NCBI GenBank assembly: GCA_016718155.1
Contig: JADKEH010000046.1
Location: 62,001-126,000 of the forward strand
Direction: 5' to 3'
Length of the DNA: 64,000 nt
From: Candidatus Rhodoferax randersensis
GTDB taxonomy: Bacteria > Pseudomonadota > Gammaproteobacteria > Burkholderiales > Burkholderiaceae_C
Shown: positions 27,829 to 35,169 of the stretch, in pieces
Numbering within the stretch: the stretch's first letter is position 1
Layout: every line of letters begins with the position of its first letter
Made by a program: the position numbers and the translations under genes
The notes under the pieces: model-generated
Databases searched by the model: none
Told to the model about the DNA's origin: nothing
What the model saw: the letters and a program-made list of their open reading frames with translations, nothing else

Positions 27829-28701
27829 TCAATCGTCGAGCAATTTCATGGCGTGCACCAGACTCTTGCGCATGCGTGCGAAGGACTCCGACAAGGTGCC
27901 GATTTCATCCTTCGAGCCGGCGGCAAACTCGGGCGCGTCGAGTTCGCCCAGGCTGACCCGATCCGCCAGCGCCGAGAGCCTGGTCACCGGCTGGATCACC
28001 AGCTTCCACAACATCAGGTTGAGCACGACGCCGATCAGGATGAAAACACCGGCCAGCGAGCCCATCACCACGCCAAAGGCATCGTCCGCGCGCTTCAAGG
28101 GCACGGCCATCGGCACCGAGACGATTTGCGCGCCCAGCGTGTCGTTCAATTTCCAGCCAAAGCCGTTGGCGGGGCCGTATTTTTCGATCATGGTGGGCGG
28201 CGCGGCGTCCACCGTGCTGTGGCATTGCAGACACGCCGGATTGGAGATTCGAATCGGCCGCGCGATGTACATGGCCTGGCCCGACGCGGTGCTGCGCTGG
28301 CCCACGTACTCGGTCAGGGCTGTGTTCTTGGCGAACTGCGAAATGATGTCTTCCTCCCAATCCTGCGCACGGTCACGCGGATTGGTCGGGTTCAGCATGG
28401 CCGGCTTGTAGGCGTAGTCCGGGTGGTTGGCGCGCAAGGCGTTGACCACTTCGAACGACGAATAGGCTGGTATCGACTGCGGCAAAAAGCCGTACTTCAT
28501 CTGGTTTTCCAGCAGCGGCTTGATCTGCGTGGCGGTGTAGCTGCTCACCGCCATGGCGCTCTCCATCATCAGCCGCGCGTGGCCCAGCACCTCCTCGTGA
28601 GCGCCCTTTTGCAGCATGGTGCGGGCGATGTAGCCGGCCGCACCCAGCCCCACGGCAAACACCAGCAGGAACACCAGATTGAATTTGAGCAGCAGTTTCA
28701 T
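27829..28701 (-). CDS. Tll0287/DUF3365-like membrane sensor with HAMP domain
   Basis: A 290-residue protein. An N-terminal membrane segment (residues about 5-25) is followed by a periplasmic domain with the haem-type motif CLQCHS near residue 150 and the IARPIRISNPACL context typical of Tll0287-like (DUF3365) domains. A second membrane segment (FGVVMGSLAGVFILIGVVLNLMLW) lies near residue 225. A HAMP-like linker (PVTRLSALADRVSLGELDAPEF, DEIGTLSESFARM) ends the protein with no kinase or methyl-accepting output. The start at 28701 has a ribosome site (AGAGGT). It lies between the FecR-domain gene and the kinase gene, so it may feed a redox signal to the kinase. Confidence 0.85.
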   Translation of the reverse strand: MKLLLKFNLVFLLVFAVGLGAAGYIARTMLQKGAHEEVLGHARLMMESAMAVSSYTATQIKPLLENQMKYGFLPQSIPAYSSFEVVNALRANHPDYAYKPAMLNPTNPRDRAQDWEEDIISQFAKNTALTEYVGQRSTASGQAMYIARPIRISNPACLQCHSTVDAAPPTMIEKYGPANGFGWKLNDTLGAQIVSVPMAVPLKRADDAFGVVMGSLAGVFILIGVVLNLMLWKLVIQPVTRLSALADRVSLGELDAPEFAAGSKDEIGTLSESFARMRKSLVHAMKLLDD

Positions 28702-28747
28702 ACGACCTCTTGGATGGTGGAAGCGGCAGATGGCAGATGACGTTGCA

Positions 28748-29644
28748 CTACGGGCGGGCCGCTGCCGCCGAGGCGGCTGAGGCCGCATGAGCGGGCAGGT
28801 ACTTCTCGGGGAATAACACGCGGTCCCATTCGGGGTGCGCCTTGATGTGGCTGGCCAGACCGGCGCGCAGATCAGGGTTGAGCTTGGCCTTCCAGTGCGC
28901 CACCAGCAGGGTACGCAAGGGCAGCTCGGCGCCCAACCAGGGCGTGGCCTCGGCGTAACTCAGCTCACCCAGCACTTTGGCGGGCGGCTCGGCACGGCCC
29001 TTGAACGTGTCCGTGCGCGCCGGGATGGGGTCCAGAAAGGGCTTGGGAACACTCTGCATGAAAGCGCTGGCGGGGTGCGCGCTGACACTGGCCTTCTCGT
29101 TGCCGGCGCGGCTGTACAGCGTGCCCGACTTCAGCACCATGGGTGGCACGGCTTGGCCCTGCCGACGTTCGGTCACGGTGACCGTGCCCGCCTCCGCGAA
29201 CACGTGGCTGGCCTTGGCCTGGATCGACACCACGGCGTTGCCGTTCAGGCTAGAGAGGTCCAGCGACTCGGACAGCAGTGGGCTGGCGGCCGGGTCTTTG
29301 CTCGGGGTGCCGCTGAGTTTGATCCAGCCCGAGAGTGCATACAGCGGGGTCTGCCGACGTTTGGCACCGCTGGCCAGTTTGGGCGCCAACATCACCTGGG
29401 TTTGCGGCCCCAGGTCGGCGATGGCGCCGCTGGTGAATTCGATCCGTACGATGTTGGTCTTGGGGCCGGTCTCCAGCATGTCCAGCGCCAGCAGGCGCAT
29501 GCCGGGCTTGACCGCCAGCCGGGTGGTCTGGCGCAGCAGTGTGGCGTCACCCTCGACCACAGTGGCCAGGGCAATGGGTGCCTCGGCGTAACACATGGCC
29601 GCAAAACCAAGCCCGATGAGCCAACACAGCGCGCGAGAGAACAC
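28748..29644 (-). CDS. FecR-domain exported protein
   Basis: A 298-residue protein with a signal peptide (MFSRALCWLIGLGFAAMCYA). A FecR-like beta-rich domain covers about residues 25-190 (VVEGDATLLRQTTRLAVKPGMRL, VRIEFTSGAIADLGPQTQVML and GTVTVTERRQGQAV). A proline-rich middle and a helical C-terminus (LASHIKAHPEWDRVLFPEKYL) end in an Ala-rich tail. No sigma factor or TonB receptor is nearby, so it is not a classic FecR regulator. It is the first gene of a four-gene minus-strand run with the Tll0287-like sensor, kinase and ribonuclease. Probably periplasmic; partner unknown. Confidence 0.8.
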   Translation of the reverse strand: MFSRALCWLIGLGFAAMCYAEAPIALATVVEGDATLLRQTTRLAVKPGMRLLALDMLETGPKTNIVRIEFTSGAIADLGPQTQVMLAPKLASGAKRRQTPLYALSGWIKLSGTPSKDPAASPLLSESLDLSSLNGNAVVSIQAKASHVFAEAGTVTVTERRQGQAVPPMVLKSGTLYSRAGNEKASVSAHPASAFMQSVPKPFLDPIPARTDTFKGRAEPPAKVLGELSYAEATPWLGAELPLRTLLVAHWKAKLNPDLRAGLASHIKAHPEWDRVLFPEKYLPAHAASAASAAAARP

Positions 29645-30491
29645 GATAAGCCATCCAGGAAGAAATGCAGAGCGTAGGCAAGGTGGGAGAGGCCCACCTT
29701 GGCACCCGCCAGCCCTTGTTAGCGGGCATTGTGTCAGCTATTTCTCAATCGCGTGCGCGGCCGGTCTCGGGGCCGGTCGCAGTCAGGCCGATGCGGCAAA
29801 AACCGGCCAGCGCTCGCTGATGTGCTGGCCGTCAAAGACTGCTATATCGCCAAACTGCAGCAACACCGCTTCGCTCTGGCCCGGCTCCAGGAGGCTTCAG
29901 TCGTTGGGCTTCAAGGCGGTGGCGCTGGAGGCCACCAGCAGCGCAGTCTGTCTGATCGCACAGGTACCGCGAAAACGTACGGCGGTACCAACCCACTTCG
30001 CCGAGCCAACATAATTGCACAAATTCTTTGCACAGCCCGTGAACCGTTCCACAGAAGTGGTGAGTGCAGCTATGGCACTCACTCAATGCACCGAGGCGTT
30101 CCGCTGATTCCACAACCTTTAGACATACGCGTCCAGTTTAGACCCTACCGCCAGGACGCCCAGCGGCAACATGGTCGACGACCTGACGTTTGCGCCAACC
30201 TATGCCATCGAGTGAGCGCGGGCCAAGACCCCTCAACCCCGTGGAGCTAGCTGTCGGGAAAAATTACATTCTGCGACTCGATGGGGTATTCGAGCTGACC
30301 AGCGTAGCACGGACGAATCGTAAGTTGCTGTCACCAAACGTTTTTGTCTATTGACGGGGAAATGGCCCGATTTTTGCTTAGGTAATTTGGAGTGCACGAG
30401 TCCGACTTGATCGTGTTCTTGGGGTTCTTGTTGGGATCAGACTGGCGCCCCAAACAAGCTGATATTGAAAACATTTCGTTAGGACCAAACC
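29645..30491. other. 850-bp gene-poor stretch upstream of the PEP-CTERM gene
   Basis: Short frames on both strands. One minus-strand pair of frames at about 29790-30082, separated by a stop, reads like protein (ALLVASSATALKP, then LLQFGDIAVFDGQHISERW) and may be a decayed gene; I do not recognise it. The last 200 bases are AT-richer and presumably hold the promoter of the PEP-CTERM gene. Confidence 0.35.
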
Positions 30492-31124
30492 ATGAAAAAA
30501 TTGAACACTTGGATCAAAGCCAGCGCTGTCGCGCTTGGTATGTGCTGCACGGTGATGGGCGCACAAGCGTCTTTGCTGACCGCAACCGACACCACCTTCG
30601 GTTCGTTCGACTCAAGCTCGGGCACACGCACACTGGCACTGGGCGCTGGTTTGGTGACTGATGTCAACATCTTGATCGACTTCGCCAAGTGCGACGACCC
30701 ATCGATTGGCGCGGACGGCACGGCCTGCATCGGTACCGGTTCATCGTTCAACAGCGAGATTGTGTTCCGCTTGACCAGCCCTGGTGGCACCACGGTCAAC
30801 TTGGTAAACGCTGGCACCTACAGTGGTTCAACCCCTGGCACTGGGCGCGTCAGCGTCGGGTTGGATGATGAGGCCTCTACCGCGGTCGGTGGCTCGCTGG
30901 TCACCAGTGGCTGGTTCATCCCCGTGTCGGCATTGTCTGCCTTCGATGGAGAAAACGCTCTGGGTAACTGGACCCTGTTCATCCAGGATACCGTGACTTT
31001 TGACCGCTTGGATTACTTCCGTTCCACGATTTCCGTGACAGCGGTTCCCGAGCCAGGCAGCATGGCCTTGATCGGCCTGGGTCTGCTGGGCTTGGCCGCA
31101 GCACGCAAGCGCAAGCAAGCCTGA
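30492..31124 (+). CDS. PEP-CTERM-sorted exported protein with P-domain-like fold
   Basis: A 210-residue exported protein. Residues 1-26 are a signal peptide (cleavage after MGAQA). The middle resembles a proprotein-convertase P domain: VTDVNILIDFAKCDD, EIVFRLTSPGGTTVNLV and NALGNWTLFIQDTVTFDRLDYF. The C-terminus is a canonical PEP-CTERM sorting signal: VPEPGSMALIGLGLLGLAAARKRKQA, with the VPEP motif, a hydrophobic helix and a basic tail. It should be processed by an exosortase and anchored or released at the cell surface; no exosortase is in this window. A terminator follows 23 bp downstream. Confidence 0.88.
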   Translation: MKKLNTWIKASAVALGMCCTVMGAQASLLTATDTTFGSFDSSSGTRTLALGAGLVTDVNILIDFAKCDDPSIGADGTACIGTGSSFNSEIVFRLTSPGGTTVNLVNAGTYSGSTPGTGRVSVGLDDEASTAVGGSLVTSGWFIPVSALSAFDGENALGNWTLFIQDTVTFDRLDYFRSTISVTAVPEPGSMALIGLGLLGLAAARKRKQA

Positions 31125-31147
31125 TCGCGCGCACACTGGTTGCCAAC

Positions 31148-31174
31148 AAAAACCCCGCTTCGGCGGGGTTTTTT
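31148..31174 (+). terminator. Rho-independent terminator after the PEP-CTERM gene
   Basis: Stem AAACCCCGC / GCGGGGTTT with a TTCG loop, flanked by A and T runs. Confidence 0.9.
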
Positions 31175-31436
31175 GTGGCCATCTCGACTTATGTCCGGGC
31201 CGCACCGCTGTCACCGTCCGCTCTTTCATTGCAGTTTCCCCAACAAAAAGCGCCCTGATGCGCGAACTGGGCGCGAACTGGGCGCGAGTTTGATGCAGGC
31301 GCAAAGCGAGCGGGTCAAGGAGTGGGCCCTCGATGCAAGCTTTGAACCAAAGTCGGCTTGTCTGCTCAAACCCGCAGTGCCCTCGTTGGATTGCAAGCTG
31401 AGGTATCCTGAGTTGAACTGAGTAGGATGTTCACAC

Positions 31437-32126
31437 ATGGCCATCATCACCGGGAAGTTCTCAAGCGGGTCCGCCGAAGTGATCAATGGCACGTCTGGCA
31501 ACGACACCATCTTCCCCATGGGCGGCTGGGACGTGGTCAACGGTGGCGGCGGAGTTGACACCGTGGTGGTCGGCGCGAGTCGCGCCAATTTCAATGTGTC
31601 CGCCAATGCCACGCTCGCATTTGTCGATGCCGTCTCGGGCGCCAGCGCCTTGAAAGACACGACCGACCTCAACAGCGTGGAGCGGGTGGAGTTCAATGAT
31701 GTCAGCGTGGCGCTGGACATGGCCTTTGACCAGGCCGGGGCGCAGGCAGCGCTGCTGATCGGGGCGGTGCTGGGCAAAGCGGCCCTGAGCGCCAAGAAAG
31801 ACCTGGTGGGTGACGTGCTGGACCTGTTCGATGGCGGCTTCACTTTGCAGCAACTGTCTGGCGCGGTGATGCGGCTTGACATCTGGGGTGTGTTGGCAAA
31901 CAACGGCGGCGCCAGTGCCTCCAACACCCAGATCGCAACGTACCTCCTCAAGACGGTCAACAAGGTGACGCCTGACGTGGCGACGCTGAACAGTGCGGTG
32001 GCGGCCCTGGACAGCGAGACCGGCGAGGCGCAAGGCACCTTCCTGGCGCAGTTGGCTGCGTCGGGCGCCAACCAGGCGCAAGTTGGCCTGGTGGGCCTGT
32101 CCGAAACCGGCATGGCGTTCGTGTGA
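31437..32126 (+). CDS. RTX-like calcium-binding secreted protein
   Basis: A 229-residue acidic protein without an N-terminal signal peptide. The N-terminal 45 residues include NGTSGNDTIFPMGGWDVVNGGGGVDTVV, a hemolysin-type nonapeptide-like region that probably binds calcium. The remainder is Ala-rich, beginning with a VERVEFNDVSVALDMA segment typical of DUF4214-containing secreted proteins. It is probably exported by a type I system, though no transporter is in the window. The stop overlaps a GTG of the next frame, so it is likely the first gene of the TlpA-DUF4266-DUF3570-ApbE operon. Upstream, GCGCGAACTGG is repeated about three times near 31260. Confidence 0.7.
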   Translation: MAIITGKFSSGSAEVINGTSGNDTIFPMGGWDVVNGGGGVDTVVVGASRANFNVSANATLAFVDAVSGASALKDTTDLNSVERVEFNDVSVALDMAFDQAGAQAALLIGAVLGKAALSAKKDLVGDVLDLFDGGFTLQQLSGAVMRLDIWGVLANNGGASASNTQIATYLLKTVNKVTPDVATLNSAVAALDSETGEAQGTFLAQLAASGANQAQVGLVGLSETGMAFV

Positions 32127-32137
32127 AGGAGCGGGAC

Positions 32138-32671
32138 GTGCGGCAAGTGGTACCGATGAGGGTCGATCGCCGTGCTGCCCTGCAGCGCGCGCTGGGGCTC
32201 GCCGGGCTGTGGGCCGCAGTCGATGCCCGTGCGCAGTCGCTGGACAAGGGCGCGGTGGCGCCCGACTTTGAGCTCCCCGGCACCCATGCTGCGATCAAGT
32301 TGTCGCAGTACCGCGGCAAGGTGCTGTACCTCGATTTTTGGGCCTCCTGGTGCGGCCCGTGCAAGCAGTCCTTCCCATGGATGAATGCGATGCAGGCCAA
32401 ATACGGCGCCAAGGGCTTGCAGGTGCTGGCGATCAATGTCGACACCAAACGTGAGGACGCCCGCAAGTTCCTGCTGAGCAGCCCGGCCGCCTTTGAGCTG
32501 GCCTACGATGCGCAAGGGCTGACGCCCCGGCTCTATGGTGTCAAGACCATGCCCAGCAGCTATGTGATTGATCGTGCTGGCAAGGTGGTGGCGGTGCACC
32601 GTGGCTTTGCGCCCGAAGACAGCGCCGCGCTGGAGCAATCGGTCCGCTTGGCCCTGGAGGGCACGACGTGA
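32138..32671 (+). CDS. TlpA/ResA-type periplasmic thioredoxin
   Basis: A thioredoxin-fold protein with an N-terminal export signal (MRVDRRAALQRALGLAGLWAA, partly Tat-like) and the redox motif FWASWCGPCKQSF. The cis-proline region is VKTMPSSYVID. It should reduce or transfer disulphides or deliver a reduced partner in the periplasm. The GTG at 32138 has a good AAGGAG six bases upstream; an ATG at 32156 and a GTG at 32123 are alternatives. The stop overlaps the DUF4266 gene by 4 bp. Confidence 0.88.
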   Translation: MRQVVPMRVDRRAALQRALGLAGLWAAVDARAQSLDKGAVAPDFELPGTHAAIKLSQYRGKVLYLDFWASWCGPCKQSFPWMNAMQAKYGAKGLQVLAINVDTKREDARKFLLSSPAAFELAYDAQGLTPRLYGVKTMPSSYVIDRAGKVVAVHRGFAPEDSAALEQSVRLALEGTT

Positions 32672-32886
32672 CGCGTTGGCTGATCAGTGCGCTCGGCGCG
32701 TTGGTGCTGGCCGGTTGCGCCGGCACGCCCGACGTGCAGGCCTGGGAGAAGGGTTATCTGGCCCGGTCCGACATGGCGCTGGAGGGCAACGCCCTGGAGG
32801 CGAAGCTGGCCGACCACATTTACTTCAGCAAGGAAGCGGCCAGCGGGGGTGCAGGCGTTGCCGGCGGCGGTTGTGGCTGCAACTGA
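32668..32886 (+). CDS. DUF4266 lipoprotein
   Basis: A 72-residue lipoprotein: the lipobox LVLAGC lies at about residues 12-17, followed by VQAWEKGYLARSDMALEG (the DUF4266 signature). The C-terminus is SGGAGVAGGGCGCN, glycine- and cysteine-rich. It overlaps the genes on both sides (ATGA/TGATG). The terminal CGC may be a metal- or thiol-binding tail linked to the adjacent thioredoxin; that is inference. Confidence 0.85.
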   Translation: MTRWLISALGALVLAGCAGTPDVQAWEKGYLARSDMALEGNALEAKLADHIYFSKEAASGGAGVAGGGCGCN

Positions 32887-34031
32887 TGGCCGCTGATACA
32901 AACCCACCCAAGCGTGTGGCAGGGGTGACCATGATGGCTGCCGCGGCCCTGTTGACCGCAGCGCCGCCAGTCGGCGCCGAAACCGCGCCGGAACGCGCCA
33001 GCCTGAGCCTGCGTTACCTTGATTACCTGGACAGCCAGCCCGACCTGGAGCGCATTCGCATTCGGGCGCCCTCGCTGATGCTGTCGGTGCCGGTGGCCAA
33101 CACCTGGTTGATCGAAGGCGCCTACGTGGCCGACGCGGTGTCGGGGGCATCACCGGCCTTTCACACGGTGGCGCGCAGCGCCAGCGCGATCACCGACCGG
33201 CGCGAGGCTGTAGATGCCAAGCTGACCCGTTTTTGGCCCTGGGGCACCGTGAAGCTGGGTGCCGCCTACTCAACCGAGTCGGACTACGTCTCGCGGGCGC
33301 TGTCGGTGCAAGCCAGTGTGTCGAGTGAGGACAAGAATCGCACGTTCAACCTGGGCCTGGGCGTGACGCGTGACCGGATCAATCCGGTCAATGACCGGGT
33401 CAGCGACGAGCGCAAGGCGACCCATGACGTGGCGCTGGGGCTGACCCAGGTGCTGACGCCGACCGACGTGGCGCAGCTCAACCTGACTTATGCCAGCGGC
33501 CAGGGCTATTTTTCGGACCCCTACAAGTTTCTGGATGAACGGCCCCGCAAACGTGACCAGACCGTGCTGCTGATGCGTTGGAACCATCACTTCGTGGCGA
33601 TCGAGGGCACGGCGCGCAGCAGCTACCGCTACTACACCGATTCGTGGGACATCAAGGCGCACACACTGACGCTGGAGTATGTGCAGACCTTGCCATGGGG
33701 TTGGTCGTTGACGCCGCTGCTGCGGCTCTATTCACAGGGCGCCGCGCGTTTTTACGTGGATGTGAACGCCGCTTCGCCGACCCGGCCCAGGCTGCCGGCC
33801 GGGTATGTGGCTGGCGAGACCCTGCTAAGTTACGACCAGCGCCTGTCGGCCTTCGGCGCGCGCACTTTTGGCGTCAAGCTGGCCAAGCAGTTCAACGCCG
33901 ATTGGCTGGCCGACGTGAAGGTGGAGGACTATGCGCAGCGTTCTGGCTGGTACTTTGGCGGCGACGGCAGTCCGGGCCTGGCGACGTTTCGGGCCCGCAT
34001 GGTGCAGCTTGGGGTGACCCGCTTGTTCTAG
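32886..34031 (+). CDS. DUF3570 outer-membrane-like protein
   Basis: A 381-residue exported protein. The N-terminal signal is MAADTNPPKRVAGVTMMAAAALLTAAPPVGAE. The body alternates aromatic beta-strands (SLSLRYLDYLD, WLIEGAYVADAV, YRYYTDSWDIKAHTLTLEYVQTLPW) and ends MVQLGVTRLF, a terminal-phenylalanine beta-barrel signature. This matches the DUF3570 family, usually next to DUF4266 lipoprotein and ApbE. It probably forms an outer-membrane barrel. The ATG overlaps the previous stop as TGATG. Confidence 0.88.
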   Translation: MAADTNPPKRVAGVTMMAAAALLTAAPPVGAETAPERASLSLRYLDYLDSQPDLERIRIRAPSLMLSVPVANTWLIEGAYVADAVSGASPAFHTVARSASAITDRREAVDAKLTRFWPWGTVKLGAAYSTESDYVSRALSVQASVSSEDKNRTFNLGLGVTRDRINPVNDRVSDERKATHDVALGLTQVLTPTDVAQLNLTYASGQGYFSDPYKFLDERPRKRDQTVLLMRWNHHFVAIEGTARSSYRYYTDSWDIKAHTLTLEYVQTLPWGWSLTPLLRLYSQGAARFYVDVNAASPTRPRLPAGYVAGETLLSYDQRLSAFGARTFGVKLAKQFNADWLADVKVEDYAQRSGWYFGGDGSPGLATFRARMVQLGVTRLF

Positions 34032-34048
34032 GCGGCGGGGCGGCACGC

Positions 34049-35020
34049 ATGACCCTGTCGGTGCATCGAATCATTTTTGACGCCATGGCCAGCCGGTGCG
34101 AAGTGTGCTTGGCCGCCGACACCGAGGCAGACGCTCGGGTATTGGCGCGGGTTGCCATCGACGAGGTGCGCCGCATCGAGGCCAAGTATTCGCGCTACCG
34201 GGCGGACAGCGTGGTGTCGCGCATCGCCGCGCAGGCCGGTGGGCAGCCGGTGGAGTGTGATGACGAGACCTTGGGCTTGCTGGCCTACGCCGACACGCTG
34301 TACGACAACAGCGCGGGCCTGTTTGACATCACCTCCGGGGTGTTGCGCCGGGCCTGGAACTTCCGCCATCCCGTCCTGCCCGAGGTCGCCACTTTGCAGG
34401 CGCTGTGTGCCTTGGTTGATTGGCCCGGCGTGCAGCGCGATGGGCGCCGAGTGCGCCTGCCCACCGTGGGCATGGAGTTGGATTTTGGTGGATTTGGCAA
34501 GGAGTACGCGGCCGACCGGGCCGCGCAGGCCCTGCTGGAGCGCGGCGCGCGCAGTGGCTACGTCAACCTAGCTGGGGACATTCGCGTGCTCGGCCCCAAG
34601 CCTGACGGGCAAGCCTGGCTGATGGGCATCCAGGACCCACGCCGGGCTGACGAGCTGATCGCCAGCATACCGATGCTGAGCGGCGCCCTGGCCACCAGTG
34701 GCGACTATGAGCGCTATTTCGAGTTGGGCGGACGCCGCTATTGCCACATCCTGCTGCCCAGGACTGGGCTGCCGGTGGACCACTGGCGCAGCGTGAGTGT
34801 GCTGGCGCCATCCACCCTGGTGGCGGGCAGTTGCACCACCATCGCCATGCTCAAGCAAGCCGATGGCTTGGCCTTTTTGGAGGACGCCGGCGTCACCTAC
34901 CTTGCGGTGGACCAAGGCGGCGCGCTGCATCGCCGCGATGACAGTGGGCCGTCATTGGGAGGGCTACAGAGTCCGTCATTGGAGCGAAAGCGACGCGGCA
35001 ACGCGCTACACTTTCCATGA
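34049..35020 (+). CDS. apbE: FAD:protein FMN transferase
   Basis: A 323-residue ApbE-family enzyme that attaches FMN from FAD to Thr or Ser residues of target proteins. Motifs include FDAMASRCEVCL, DITSGVLRRAW, MELDFGGFGKEYAADRAAQ (FAD site), YVNLAGDIRVLG and ALATSGDYERYF (magnesium-binding region). No lipoprotein signal is evident, so it may be cytoplasmic or exported with the preceding genes. It closes the RTX/TlpA/DUF4266/DUF3570 operon. The C-terminal extension after SVSVLAPS (ending RRDDSGPSLGGLQSPSLERKRRGNALHFP) is encoded by a stretch with two copies of GTCATTGGAG. Confidence 0.9.
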   Translation: MTLSVHRIIFDAMASRCEVCLAADTEADARVLARVAIDEVRRIEAKYSRYRADSVVSRIAAQAGGQPVECDDETLGLLAYADTLYDNSAGLFDITSGVLRRAWNFRHPVLPEVATLQALCALVDWPGVQRDGRRVRLPTVGMELDFGGFGKEYAADRAAQALLERGARSGYVNLAGDIRVLGPKPDGQAWLMGIQDPRRADELIASIPMLSGALATSGDYERYFELGGRRYCHILLPRTGLPVDHWRSVSVLAPSTLVAGSCTTIAMLKQADGLAFLEDAGVTYLAVDQGGALHRRDDSGPSLGGLQSPSLERKRRGNALHFP

Positions 35021-35027
35021 GTCGGTC

Positions 35028-35165
35028 GTCATTGCGAACGCAGTGAAGCAATCCAGGACCCCAAAATACCTGGATCGCCACGGCCTGCGGCCTCGCGATG
35101 ACGATACGGGTCCACGGTCCGTGCGCGGTATCGGGCCGGATTCGGGAGGCTCGCAATGACGACTT
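35028..35165. repeat. Dispersed palindromic intergenic repeat, copy A
   Basis: A CGTCATTGCGAACGCAGTGAAGCAATCC half and a matching reversed half ending CGCGATGACG lie at 35028-35104, followed by a half copy CTCGCAATGACG near 35150. Related copies occur at 50798-50858 and 60315-60394. Confidence 0.75.
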
Positions 35166-35169
35166 GTAG

